59,425 nucleotides of DNA. It comes from a virus. The stretch lies in the IMG/VR virus record IMGVR_UViG_3300009129_001581, positions 1 through 59,425 of that record; one strand, 5' to 3'. The notes beneath the pieces were generated by a model. It ran no database searches. It was not told the DNA's origin and was given only the letters and a program-made list of their open reading frames with translations. Positions 6,387 to 14,997 of the stretch are shown here, piece by piece (position 1 is the stretch's first letter; every line of letters starts with the position of its first letter). The position numbers were made by a program, and so were the translations under genes.

Positions 6387-7163
6387 ATGAATGATAAAAA
6401 TAAAAGAATTAGCTTTTCTGAACTTAAAATATGGAACGAGTGTAGCTACAAGCACAAACTTATCTATGTAGACGGCCTCAAAAAATTTAATGGAAACGAA
6501 TATACTGCTTTCGGGACAGCTATACATTTTCTTTGTGAAAATAAAGTTTTAGATCACTCTTGTGATTCTTCAAAGATCTTTTTAGATAAATTTGATGAGG
6601 AAATCGCAGTTGTTGATATTGTGGATGAAAAAAATGTGCCTCAAATGAGAGAACAATATGCCAAGATTGATGAAGATTTATTGCCTTGTCTTGAGAAATA
6701 CTTCGGAAAATATACTGTTTATTCTGTAGAAGAAAAATTATTTGAACCACTGAATATAGGATACCAAGGCACCGTTGAAAAATTTAAAGGATTCGTGGAT
6801 TTGGTAGTGAAAACTAGTGATGACAAATACCATCTTATTGATTGGAAGTCCTGCTCATGGGGCTGGGATTATAAAAAGAAAAACGATAAAATTTTAGCAT
6901 ATCAACTCTTGCTATATAAGAAATATTTTTCCAGCAAACATAATATACCCACCTCTGATATAGAGACTCACTTCGGTTTATTAAAAAGAACGGCTCAAAA
7001 AAATAATGTAGAAATATTTAGAATTTCCAGTGGAGAAAAAAGATTGGAAAATTCTTTAAAATTGCTCTCAAAAGCTGTTATCAATATAGATAACAAAAGA
7101 TTTATAAAAAACAGATTGTCTTGTAAATATTGTGAATTTTACAAGACAGAATTTTGCACTTAA
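6387..7163 (+). CDS. PD-(D/E)XK nuclease, RecB/Cas4-like with Fe-S cysteine cluster
   Basis: 258 residues. Motifs in order: ISFSELKIWNECSYKHKL near the N-terminus (first Cys), GTAIHFLCE (the RecB-family His), D138 in GFVDLVV, D152-x-K154 in LIDWKS, QLLLYKKYF (motif with Q and Y), and a C-terminal CKYCEFYKTEFC. One early Cys plus three late Cys is the pattern that binds a 4Fe-4S cluster in AddB/Cas4-type exonucleases. In phages such enzymes serve replication, recombination or host DNA breakdown. It ends 10 nt before the glycan operon. No cas1, cas2 or CRISPR repeats are present, so a CRISPR role is not supported. Confidence 0.88.
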   Translation: MNDKNKRISFSELKIWNECSYKHKLIYVDGLKKFNGNEYTAFGTAIHFLCENKVLDHSCDSSKIFLDKFDEEIAVVDIVDEKNVPQMREQYAKIDEDLLPCLEKYFGKYTVYSVEEKLFEPLNIGYQGTVEKFKGFVDLVVKTSDDKYHLIDWKSCSWGWDYKKKNDKILAYQLLLYKKYFSSKHNIPTSDIETHFGLLKRTAQKNNVEIFRISSGEKRLENSLKLLSKAVINIDNKRFIKNRLSCKYCEFYKTEFCT

Positions 7164-7173
7164 AAGGATATTT

Positions 7174-8430
7174 ATGAATAAAAAAATTAAAATATTAACA
7201 TTGTCGGATAACCCCATGGCACCATCTGGGGTGGCGATTCAGACTAATCAAATGATTCGTGGCTTATTAGAAACGGGAAAATATCAAGTTTTTTCTTTTG
7301 CCGGCGCTATGAAGCATAATAACTATGAACCAGTTACGCTGGATGATTTTGGTGATGATTGGATTATTCAGCCTGTTGACAATTTTGGCAACGATGAACA
7401 AATTAGATCAATTATAAGAACTTGGAAACCGGATCTTCTTTGGTTTATGACTGATCCTAGGTTTTACGAATGGTTGTGGGCCCTTGAAAATGAAATCCGG
7501 CCTAATGTACCTATGGTATATTACCATGTGTGGGATAATTATCCTTATCCTACTTTTAATAAGAGATATTATGATTCTAATGATCATGTAGTGGCCATCA
7601 GCAAGGTTACGGAGGATATTGTTAGAAATGTATCACCAACTGTACCATGTACACGCATCGCCCACGCAGTGGATACAGAGATTTTCAAAAAAAATGAAAA
7701 CTCTAGTATAAAGCAAATTTCTTCTAATTTGCCTAAAGACAAGTTTGTGTTTTTTTGGAACAACCGGAACGCCCGCCGCAAACAATCAGGATCAGTAATA
7801 TGGTGGTTTTCTGAGTTCATTAAGAAAACAAAGAACAAGGATAGTATATTGTTGATGCACACAGAGCCTTTTGATCCAAACGGCCAAGATTTAGTCCAAA
7901 TAATAGAAAATTTAGATCTAAAAAAGCGTGTTTATTTGTCTACTGAGAAGCTCTCCCCTGAAGATATGGCGGTTTTATACAACTATGCTGATTGCACAGT
8001 AAACATTGCTGATGCAGAGGGTTTCGGCCTCTCCACCTTAGAATCACTCTCTTGTGAAACTCCGATTATAGCAACGATGACCGGGGGCTTACAAGAACAA
8101 GTCACGAATGGAGAAGACTGGTTTGGTATGGGAATACAACCAAGTTCTAAATCTATCATAGGGTCACAACAGGTGCCATGGATTTATGAAGATCGAATTA
8201 ATGGGGATGACTTTATTGAATGCCTAGAAGATATGTATAATTTATCACCTGAGGAGCGCGCTAAGATGGGCTCAAAGGGCCGCAACCATGTTTTAGAAAA
8301 TTTTGAGTTAAAAAATTATCAAAAACAATGGGATGAGTTATTAACATCGATTCACAATGAGTTGGGATCTTGGTCTGGCAGGAAAAGATATAAAAATTGG
8401 AGATTTTCGGAGATAAAAAATGCAGTATAA
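7174..8430 (+). CDS. Family 4-like (GT-B) glycosyltransferase
   Basis: 418 residues from ATG 7174, chosen because AAAGGA lies just upstream; an earlier in-frame ATG at 7132 would overlap the nuclease gene. GT-B fold: the N-terminal Rossmann half starts KIKILTLSDNPMAPSG, and the C-terminal half has the EGFGLSTLESLSCETPIIATMTGG donor-site motif with its E-x7-E pattern. It transfers a sugar from a nucleotide-sugar donor; acceptor and donor unknown. It opens the glycan gene run and overlaps the next gene by 11 nt. Confidence 0.92.
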   Translation: MNKKIKILTLSDNPMAPSGVAIQTNQMIRGLLETGKYQVFSFAGAMKHNNYEPVTLDDFGDDWIIQPVDNFGNDEQIRSIIRTWKPDLLWFMTDPRFYEWLWALENEIRPNVPMVYYHVWDNYPYPTFNKRYYDSNDHVVAISKVTEDIVRNVSPTVPCTRIAHAVDTEIFKKNENSSIKQISSNLPKDKFVFFWNNRNARRKQSGSVIWWFSEFIKKTKNKDSILLMHTEPFDPNGQDLVQIIENLDLKKRVYLSTEKLSPEDMAVLYNYADCTVNIADAEGFGLSTLESLSCETPIIATMTGGLQEQVTNGEDWFGMGIQPSSKSIIGSQQVPWIYEDRINGDDFIECLEDMYNLSPEERAKMGSKGRNHVLENFELKNYQKQWDELLTSIHNELGSWSGRKRYKNWRFSEIKNAV

Positions 8431-9670
8431 TATTTTAGTTGAGGGCCCCTATCTGACTCAATCTGGCTATGGCGAGCATGCTCGACTTGTCCTGGGCGCC
8501 CTACGAGACCAAGAAAATATAAATGTTTATGGTGTGCCTTTACAGTGGGGAAAAACTTCTTGGTTATCCTTGGATTCTGAAGATAGAAAATGGTTTGATG
8601 AAATTAGTCAAAAGCTTCAGGTATCACCACCGGAAAAATTTGATTTGCATGTTTTTATTGGCATACCTTCTGAGTTTGAGAAAAAGGCCGAGAAAGGAAT
8701 ATGCGTCACCGCGGGCATTGAGGTAGACAGGGTAAGTCCAAATTGGCTTATAAAAACTTATGAAATGGACAAAATGATAGTTCCGTCTACTTTTTCCAAA
8801 GAGGTCTTTAGGAATACTAGCTATAGGGCCCCGCCGAATAAAGAGGATGGAGAGGAAGAAGAACAGGTTTTGGAGTGCAAAACAGCAGTGGACGTTGTAC
8901 CGTATAGTAGCCGCTCTTATGATTCGGATAAGAATTTCGAAATAGATTTGAAGGATAATTTTAATTTCCTTTGCGTTGCTCAATGGGGCCCCAGAAAAAA
9001 CTTGGAAAAAACAATAGCATGGTTTTTAGAGGAATTCCACGATGATTCTGTTGGTTTAGTGTTGAAAACAAACTTTGCACGAAACTGTAATATAGATTTT
9101 GAACTAAGTAAACTTACATTACAAAGAATTTTAAAGCAAATTGATCCCGAGAATAATAGAAAATGTTCTTTATATTTGCTTCATGGAGATTTGACAGAGG
9201 AACAAATGGGGTCCTTGTATACTAATAAAAAGGTTAAAGCTATCGTTTCAGCAACTCACGGAGAGGGTTTTGGCCTTCCCTTATTTGAAGCCGTGTGCCA
9301 TGGCCTTCCAGTTGTCGCTCCAAATGCCACTGGTCATGTGGACTTTCTTTATGCTAAGAATAAGAAAAATAAGATTGTTGCCCATTTTGCAAAGGTAGAT
9401 TTTTCTATGGTTCCTGTTCCTGAGAACTTTTTGTGGGAAAATATAATAGAAAAAGGATCAAGGTGGCTTGAGCCTGATGAAAGATCGTTTAAACAATCTA
9501 TGCGTGATGTTTTTAGGGATAACCGAAAGTACAAATCTTTCGCCAAGATTTTACAAAAAAAGGCTTTAAAGGAATACGATAGATTGGAAATTTTTGAGAG
9601 ACTTAGAGAATCAATAATGTCAGTTTTAGAAAAAGACTTAGAAGACCTAAATTTAAAGGTGTTCTCATAA
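8420..9670 (+). CDS. Glycosyltransferase, GT-B fold
   Basis: 416 residues. The start ATG at 8420 lies inside the end of the previous gene, so translation is coupled. The N-terminus ILVEGPYLTQSGYGEHAR is the acceptor-side glycine-rich loop; the C-terminal half has THGEGFGLPLFEAVCHGLPVV, the retaining GT4-type nucleotide-sugar motif. Between them, FLCVAQWGPRKNLEK is the typical strand starting the second Rossmann domain. A Glu-rich insertion (EDGEEEEQ) near residue 147 looks like a loop. Cytoplasmic. Confidence 0.9.
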   Translation: MQYNILVEGPYLTQSGYGEHARLVLGALRDQENINVYGVPLQWGKTSWLSLDSEDRKWFDEISQKLQVSPPEKFDLHVFIGIPSEFEKKAEKGICVTAGIEVDRVSPNWLIKTYEMDKMIVPSTFSKEVFRNTSYRAPPNKEDGEEEEQVLECKTAVDVVPYSSRSYDSDKNFEIDLKDNFNFLCVAQWGPRKNLEKTIAWFLEEFHDDSVGLVLKTNFARNCNIDFELSKLTLQRILKQIDPENNRKCSLYLLHGDLTEEQMGSLYTNKKVKAIVSATHGEGFGLPLFEAVCHGLPVVAPNATGHVDFLYAKNKKNKIVAHFAKVDFSMVPVPENFLWENIIEKGSRWLEPDERSFKQSMRDVFRDNRKYKSFAKILQKKALKEYDRLEIFERLRESIMSVLEKDLEDLNLKVFS

Positions 9671-9671
9671 C

Positions 9672-11300
9672 GTGAAAATCTTATGGATTAGTGATTTTTT
9701 TCTAGAGGATGGTGTTTATGGTGGGGCAGAATTAGTAGACAACATTATCATAAGTGAGTTAAAGAAAAACCACACAGTTGACACTGTTAATTCAGCCAAC
9801 ATTACATATAAAGAGTTAGGCTCTTATGAAAAATTAATTTTTTCTAATTTTGTTTTAGTATCAAATGATCTTCTGAAAAAAATATCTTCTTCAAATATAG
9901 AATATCTAATAATGGAGCATGATCACAAATACCTTTCGAACAGGGACCCTTCTCCGTTTCGCTCCCAGCAAGCCCCTCCAAAATATATTAAAAATTATAA
10001 TTTTTATAAATCAGCAAAAGCAGTTTTATGCCAATCCTCTGGCCATGCTCAGTGTTTGATTAAGAATTTATATATTGAGAATATAGTCAATTTAGGGTCT
10101 TCCATTTGGTCTACTGATCAGTATGAGCACTTGAGGCAACTCGGGCCCGTATCAAAAAATGATAAATATGCTATAGTAGATTCACCAAATTCAGTTAAAA
10201 ATACTTCACTTGCGGTTAAATATTGTAACAAAAATTCTATACAATATGACTTAATTTCTGATAAGAATTGGAATTCGTTTGTTAAAAAAATGTCAACCTA
10301 CAAGGGCCTGGTCTTCTTTCCTAAAGTTTATGAGTCTTTTTGTCGATTAATTGTTGAGGCTCGGATGATGAACTTGGAAGTAATAACAAACGACAAAATT
10401 GGCGCCATCACTGAATCTTGGTTTCATGAAATAAAAGGTGAAGAATTAATTAATTTTTTGCAAGAGAATAAAAAAAGAATCTTTAACACTTTAGAAGAAT
10501 GTATTGAGGGAAAAGTTAATAGCATAAATATTAATAAGCCCAAGGTCTCCATTATAACTTCTATGTTTAAGGGTGCCAAACACTTAAAGCCATTTTTATT
10601 GAATATGATAAATCAAACATATTTTAAAAATTGTGAATTAATTATTATTAATGCAAATTCGCCAGAGAACGAGGATGAAATTATTGAACCATATTTACAA
10701 AAATATGATAATATTTTTTATGAAAGATTAGATCACGACCCCGGTATTTATGGGACATGGAATTACGCACTAAAGAAAACAACCGGCAAGTATATAACAA
10801 ATGCAAATTTGGACGATAGAAGATCTTTAAAACAAATTGAAGAATTGGTAAAAACCTTAGAATACAATCCAGATGCGTCACTTTCTTATACTGAGTGTTA
10901 TGTAACTCATACCGATGATGAGGATTTTTACAATAATAGCTCTGAAGGCCAGACCTATCCGGCTTCTGGATTCTCAAAAGAGAACATGATAAAATGTTTG
11001 CCGGGCTGCATGCCATTGTGGAAAAGAGAAATTCATGAAACTTGTGGCTCTTTTAACGAAAGTTATAAAATGGCTGGTGATTGGGAAATGTGGCTTAGAG
11101 CGGTTAAAAATGGATATTCATTTGTAAAAGTCGAGACTCCCTTGGGGCTTTATTATTTTAACCCGGAAGGGCTATCTACTTCTAAAGACAAAGATAGGGC
11201 AACCGAAAGGTATAACGAAGAAAAAGATATATTTTGGAAATATACAGATGTATTTGGCCAGCGTATCACTGAGAGATATAGAGAGTACTTTTCACAATGA
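9672..11300 (+). CDS. Two-domain glycosyltransferase (GT-B-like half fused to GT2 domain)
   Basis: 542 residues from GTG 9672, one base after the preceding stop. Residues 1-280 resemble a GT-B protein (KILWISDFFLEDGVYGGAEL at the N-terminus; FPKVYESFCRLIVEARMMN as donor-site helix). Residues 290-542 are a family 2 GT-A domain: PKVSIITSMFKGAKHLKPFL, then a nucleotide-binding DD motif in NANLDDRRS and a late GDWEMWLRA acceptor motif. The two halves may add two sugars in succession. The GT-B half lacks the classical EGFG signature and may be degenerate. Its stop overlaps a 17-codon ORF by ATGA. Confidence 0.87.
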   Translation: MKILWISDFFLEDGVYGGAELVDNIIISELKKNHTVDTVNSANITYKELGSYEKLIFSNFVLVSNDLLKKISSSNIEYLIMEHDHKYLSNRDPSPFRSQQAPPKYIKNYNFYKSAKAVLCQSSGHAQCLIKNLYIENIVNLGSSIWSTDQYEHLRQLGPVSKNDKYAIVDSPNSVKNTSLAVKYCNKNSIQYDLISDKNWNSFVKKMSTYKGLVFFPKVYESFCRLIVEARMMNLEVITNDKIGAITESWFHEIKGEELINFLQENKKRIFNTLEECIEGKVNSININKPKVSIITSMFKGAKHLKPFLLNMINQTYFKNCELIIINANSPENEDEIIEPYLQKYDNIFYERLDHDPGIYGTWNYALKKTTGKYITNANLDDRRSLKQIEELVKTLEYNPDASLSYTECYVTHTDDEDFYNNSSEGQTYPASGFSKENMIKCLPGCMPLWKREIHETCGSFNESYKMAGDWEMWLRAVKNGYSFVKVETPLGLYYFNPEGLSTSKDKDRATERYNEEKDIFWKYTDVFGQRITERYREYFSQ

Positions 11301-11350
11301 AAATTTTTCAAGTATTCAGTGGTTGGTCAGATAAGGCAACAAAGAAATGA
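11297..11350 (+). CDS. Tiny translationally coupled ORF (17 codons)
   Basis: ATG 11297 overlaps the TGA of the preceding gene, and its own TGA at 11348-11350 overlaps the ATG (11347) of the next gene. The product would be MKIFQVFSGWSDKATKK. It fills the only gap in an otherwise continuous operon, so it may relay ribosomes or be the remnant of a deleted gene. No independent evidence that it makes a stable peptide. Confidence 0.35.
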   Translation: MKIFQVFSGWSDKATKK

Positions 11351-11991
11351 AAAAATTAATTTGTTTTAGTCTTTGGGGAAAAGAGAAGAAATATACTGTC
11401 GGCGCCGTCAAAAATGCGGATCTTGCATTAACTATATATCCTGATTGGATCTGCCGATATTATGTGGGTGGATCAACACCAAAGAACACTATAGACAAAT
11501 TAAGTAAAAGAAAAAACACAGAAGTTTTTTTAATGAATGAGAGAGGCGACTGGACATCCATGTTTTGGAGATTCTATCCTGCATCAGACGAAGATGTTTC
11601 TTGCATGATTTCCAGGGATGTTGACAGCCGACTAAATCACCGAGAACGTGTCGCTGTTGATCACTGGCTTTCTAGTGATAAAGGGTTTCACATTATGAGA
11701 GATCACCCCTATCATGCTACTGAAATATTGGGCGGCATGTGGGGCGCCAAAAGGGGAACAGTTCCGCAAATGAGGGCCTTAATAGAAAAATATATTAAAG
11801 GAAATTTTTGGCAGGTTGATCAAAACTTCCTTAAAGAGATTTATCCTCTAATAAAAGATAACGCCCTTGTTCATGATCCTTATTTTGAAAACACCGGATT
11901 TCCAACAAAAAGACAGCCTGGGTATTTTGTGGGTCAAGCGTTTAATGCTGATGATACGATGTGCGAGCCAGAGCATAGCAAAATGTTGTGA
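11347..11991 (+). CDS. Putative GT-A-like glycosyltransferase
   Basis: 214 residues. The central DVSCMISRDVDSRL contains a DxD-like motif (DVD) at the end of a hydrophobic strand, which in GT-A enzymes binds the metal and nucleotide sugar. The following GGMWGAKRG and WQVDQNFLKE resemble the acceptor-side elements of stem-less GT-A proteins. The N-terminus KKLICFSLWGKEKKYTVGA is the usual first strand. It sits among glycosyltransferases. The exact family is not clear; a non-catalytic sugar-binding relative is possible. Confidence 0.7.
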   Translation: MKKLICFSLWGKEKKYTVGAVKNADLALTIYPDWICRYYVGGSTPKNTIDKLSKRKNTEVFLMNERGDWTSMFWRFYPASDEDVSCMISRDVDSRLNHRERVAVDHWLSSDKGFHIMRDHPYHATEILGGMWGAKRGTVPQMRALIEKYIKGNFWQVDQNFLKEIYPLIKDNALVHDPYFENTGFPTKRQPGYFVGQAFNADDTMCEPEHSKML

Positions 11992-12635
11992 GTAAAATAA
12001 AAATAAATAAAGAATTTTTAAAAATTTCGTTATTTGAATTTAAAACAAAGGTTTTGCAAGAAAATAAGAAAATTTTAGACTTGTATGATAAAAGTTTTGA
12101 AAAAGCCACAGCAGCTCACGAACTATATCGAACGAATTGGCGTGTAAATTTTTTAGATAATCATCGTTATATGAACTGGATTATCTATACTTTTTTAAAA
12201 AATGCCGTAGATGGATCCGGACCAATATTGTTTAATTCTCCTGTTTTTAAAAAAGATTTTACGGTAATGGACATAGGGTGTTACGATTCCTGTTTAGTTA
12301 GAATTTTAAATGATAACGGTATTAAGGCTTGCGGATATGATGATAATTACTGGGATGAAATGTTTGATTTGCTGAATACAAAGAGTAAGATTAATAATTA
12401 TACTTGTTTGCCCGAAGTAGCGATAATGTTGAACTATGCACACAACTTTCATCCCGACAAATTATTACAATATGTGAAAGAAAAATGTGGTAATCTTCCA
12501 TCAATTTTATTTTTTGATTTTGATGCAAATGTAAAACACTTGTATCAACATTTATATTATGACCAGAGAGAAGAATTTGAAATATTGCGATTTCCAGATT
12601 ATGAAGAGAGGGAATTATTTGTATGGGTAGGATGA
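11988..12635 (+). CDS. SAM-dependent methyltransferase-like protein
   Basis: 215 residues from GTG 11988, which overlaps the previous TGA. The stretch TVMDIGCYDSCLVRILNDNG followed by ACGYDDN matches motif I and the acidic end of strand 2 of class I methyltransferases, although the glycine-rich loop is reduced (DIGCYDS). A later hydrophobic strand LPSILFFDFDANV could be motif IV. The first 90 residues are a charged helical region. In a glycan operon it might methylate a sugar. Loss of loop glycines means activity is uncertain. Confidence 0.6.
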   Translation: MSKIKINKEFLKISLFEFKTKVLQENKKILDLYDKSFEKATAAHELYRTNWRVNFLDNHRYMNWIIYTFLKNAVDGSGPILFNSPVFKKDFTVMDIGCYDSCLVRILNDNGIKACGYDDNYWDEMFDLLNTKSKINNYTCLPEVAIMLNYAHNFHPDKLLQYVKEKCGNLPSILFFDFDANVKHLYQHLYYDQREEFEILRFPDYEERELFVWVG

Positions 12636-13303
12636 TAAGAATTGATGACTTTCCACATGGTGACAGAAGATTATTTATTGCCAACCACAGTCGCAATCAT
12701 TTATATAGGAAAATAGTCGCTGAGGCTTTAAATGTTTTTGAATTAAATAAAGTTGATTATATATTGGGCGCCTCTCCTCTTCTGTTTCAAGATGGTGACG
12801 TCGAATTTTTAAATGAGACTGTTCATCATGGTAAGGTTGTCTTGCATGGATTTACCCATGGTTGGGAGAGGGATCCTTGGTCGAGTATAACATCTTGCTG
12901 GCCTACTGGTGGGGAATTTTCTGGCCTATCGTGTGAAGAGATAAGAGAAAGATATGAAAGATCTTTAGAAACAATAAGTAAAGTAAACTGTTTTTCAAGT
13001 GATCATTTTATAGCTCCTTTTAATTGTTATAATCAAGAACTCTTGGATGTTTTAAGCGAAACTCCCGTTAAATTTATACACACTTCTGATGAATTTTGGG
13101 ATGAATATGATTTAGCAGATTTAAATTATTATGATATTGAGCCTGTAATTTCAAAATTTAAGGTAACTTATGATGATGCCAATAAAGTTATAAATAATCT
13201 TCATGACGAATCACAGATAACTCTTCATTGGTGTTATGATGTTGCTCGCTATAACTGGCTAGATGATTACCAAAAGCTTTGTAACGAGGTTAAGAAAGGG
13301 TAA
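12623..13303 (+). CDS. Polysaccharide deacetylase-like (NodB/DUF2334-type) protein
   Basis: 226 residues. The N-terminal RIDDFP carries the Asp-Asp pair of carbohydrate esterase 4-like enzymes, and VVLHGFTHGWERDPW carries the HxxxH zinc pair. A later TLHWCYDVAR could supply another active-site His. These enzymes remove N-acetyl groups from amino sugars. The start may be 12623 or the in-frame ATG at 12632 (MIRIDDFP). The gene overlaps the methyltransferase-like gene by 13 nt. Confidence 0.75.
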   Translation: MGRMIRIDDFPHGDRRLFIANHSRNHLYRKIVAEALNVFELNKVDYILGASPLLFQDGDVEFLNETVHHGKVVLHGFTHGWERDPWSSITSCWPTGGEFSGLSCEEIRERYERSLETISKVNCFSSDHFIAPFNCYNQELLDVLSETPVKFIHTSDEFWDEYDLADLNYYDIEPVISKFKVTYDDANKVINNLHDESQITLHWCYDVARYNWLDDYQKLCNEVKKG

Positions 13304-13304
13304 A

Positions 13305-14150
13305 ATGAAAATTGCAATAATTCAGGAGAATGGTAGGCATGAAAAAAATAGAGATTTTAGAGAATGTTTTTCAATGCAAAGATCTTTGCAAAAACTTAAT
13401 TTCGTTGTTGACGTTTGGGGCCTGGGGCATGATAATTATGAAAAAGAATTGGAATGGGATTCCTATGATACAATATTGAATTTAGAAAATTATGATTCAA
13501 CCGGTTGGCTTCCAGATTTATCTCAAACGTCAAAACCTAAGAAACTCTTATGGTCCATCGATGCTCACTGTAGGGGCTTAAATGCTTATAGGAAAATTTT
13601 TGAAAAAGGAAATTATAATTTAATATTACAAGCTACAAAGGATTTTGTTGATAACAACAGTTGTTGGTTCCCAAATTGTTATGATTCGACATTGATTGAA
13701 AGAAATAATACAATAGAGAGGAAAAGCTTTTTAGGGTTTTGTGGTTCTTTACTCAATAGAGGGGAAATTTTATCTTTTCTAGAAAACAAATACGATTTGA
13801 GGAAAGACATATGGGTTTTGGGAAGAGATATGGTTAAAGCTGTTAACTCATATCAAATACATTTTAATATTAATTTATCGAATGATATAAATTATCGAAG
13901 CTTTGAAACTTTGGGTTGTGGCACCGCTTTGTTGACAAATAAAAACTATCAGTATGATGAACTAGGCTTCATCGATGGCGCAAATTGTATAACATATTCT
14001 TCCGTAGAAGAAATGGTCAAAAAGCTGGATTACTATAAAAATAATCCAAAAGAGGTGAGTCAAATACAAAAGAAATCTGCTGAGCTAGCTAAGTCACACA
14101 CCTATGACGTGCGCGCTTCCACTTTGGGAGATATAATTTGTGAAATATGA
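13305..14150 (+). CDS. CgeB-like GT1 glycosyltransferase
   Basis: 281 residues from ATG 13305, one base after the preceding stop, with AAAGGG upstream; an in-frame ATG at 13263 lies inside the previous gene and is rejected. The C-terminal region NYRSFETLGCGTALLTN matches the donor-site helix of CgeB/DUF3880-type glycosyltransferases, followed by the typical EEMVKKLDYYKNNP and a final helix. The N-terminal half (KIAIIQENGRHEKNRDFREC) is the acceptor Rossmann domain. It is shorter than most relatives. Donor and acceptor unknown. Confidence 0.78.
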   Translation: MKIAIIQENGRHEKNRDFRECFSMQRSLQKLNFVVDVWGLGHDNYEKELEWDSYDTILNLENYDSTGWLPDLSQTSKPKKLLWSIDAHCRGLNAYRKIFEKGNYNLILQATKDFVDNNSCWFPNCYDSTLIERNNTIERKSFLGFCGSLLNRGEILSFLENKYDLRKDIWVLGRDMVKAVNSYQIHFNINLSNDINYRSFETLGCGTALLTNKNYQYDELGFIDGANCITYSSVEEMVKKLDYYKNNPKEVSQIQKKSAELAKSHTYDVRASTLGDIICEI

Positions 14151-14997
14151 CAAAATATTAGTCACCGGAGGAGCGGGGTTTATAGGAACCGCTCTTCTTA
14201 AGAGACTTAGCTCTCAGTTTCCGGATTCAACATTATACTCGTTAGATAATTATAGTACGGGTACCGCCAAGAATCATATATCCGGCGTGACATATATAGG
14301 AGATTTGACAGAAAATATTAATAATTACTCGTGGATAGTGCCAGACATAGTATTCCACTTTGGAGAATATTCTAGAGTTTCAACTAGCTTTTCGGATCAC
14401 AAGAGAGTATTTGATTCTAATATAATTGGTACCAAAATGGTTTTGGATTTTTGCAGTGAAAATCAAATTAGAATGATATATTCGGCTTCAAGCACAAAAT
14501 TTGGAGATCAAGGTAAGAATGTGAACAAATCTCCGTATGCATATTACAAAAGTGTGAACACAGAAACTATAAATAATTATAGAAGTTGGTTTGATTTTGA
14601 CTGTTCATTAACTTATTTCTATAATGTTTATGGCCCTGGTCAAATTGAAGAGGGAAAATATAGCACTGTGATTGGAGTATTTGAAAACCAAAGAAGAAAC
14701 AATAAGCCCATCACAGTGTGTTCTCCTGGCACTCAGGTTAGGGATTTCACACATATTGATGATATAATTGATGGCCTTATCGTGATTATGGAAAAGGGTA
14801 AATCGAGAGAATATTTTTTGGGGACTGGAGAAAAATATTCAATAATTGAGATAGCTAAAATGTTTTCAAAAAGTATTGAAATAATTGATCCTCGACCCGG
14901 CGAAAGATTTGATAGTTCAATAAATTTAAAAAGTATGTTAGAATTAGGTTGGAAGGCTAAAATAAATATAAAAGATTATATAAGGGGTCTGTTATGA
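14140..14997 (+). CDS. NAD-dependent nucleotide-sugar epimerase/dehydratase (GalE-like SDR)
   Basis: 285 residues from GTG 14140. Extended SDR enzyme: VTGGAGFIGTALL binds NAD; YSASSTKFG gives the catalytic Ser/Thr; YAYYKSVNTE gives the YxxxK pair; YNVYGPGQ and VRDFTHIDDIIDGL are the substrate-domain motifs of UDP-glucose/GlcNAc-type epimerases. It probably interconverts a nucleotide sugar used by the neighbouring transferases. The start overlaps the previous stop, and the end overlaps the next start (ATGA). Confidence 0.92.
   Translation: MKYDKILVTGGAGFIGTALLKRLSSQFPDSTLYSLDNYSTGTAKNHISGVTYIGDLTENINNYSWIVPDIVFHFGEYSRVSTSFSDHKRVFDSNIIGTKMVLDFCSENQIRMIYSASSTKFGDQGKNVNKSPYAYYKSVNTETINNYRSWFDFDCSLTYFYNVYGPGQIEEGKYSTVIGVFENQRRNNKPITVCSPGTQVRDFTHIDDIIDGLIVIMEKGKSREYFLGTGEKYSIIEIAKMFSKSIEIIDPRPGERFDSSINLKSMLELGWKAKINIKDYIRGLL

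Noticed and set aside
6387-7163. Cas4 of a CRISPR system
   Set aside because: The fold and Cys cluster fit Cas4-like nucleases, but no cas1, cas2 or array is present. A general phage RecB-type nuclease is the simpler call.
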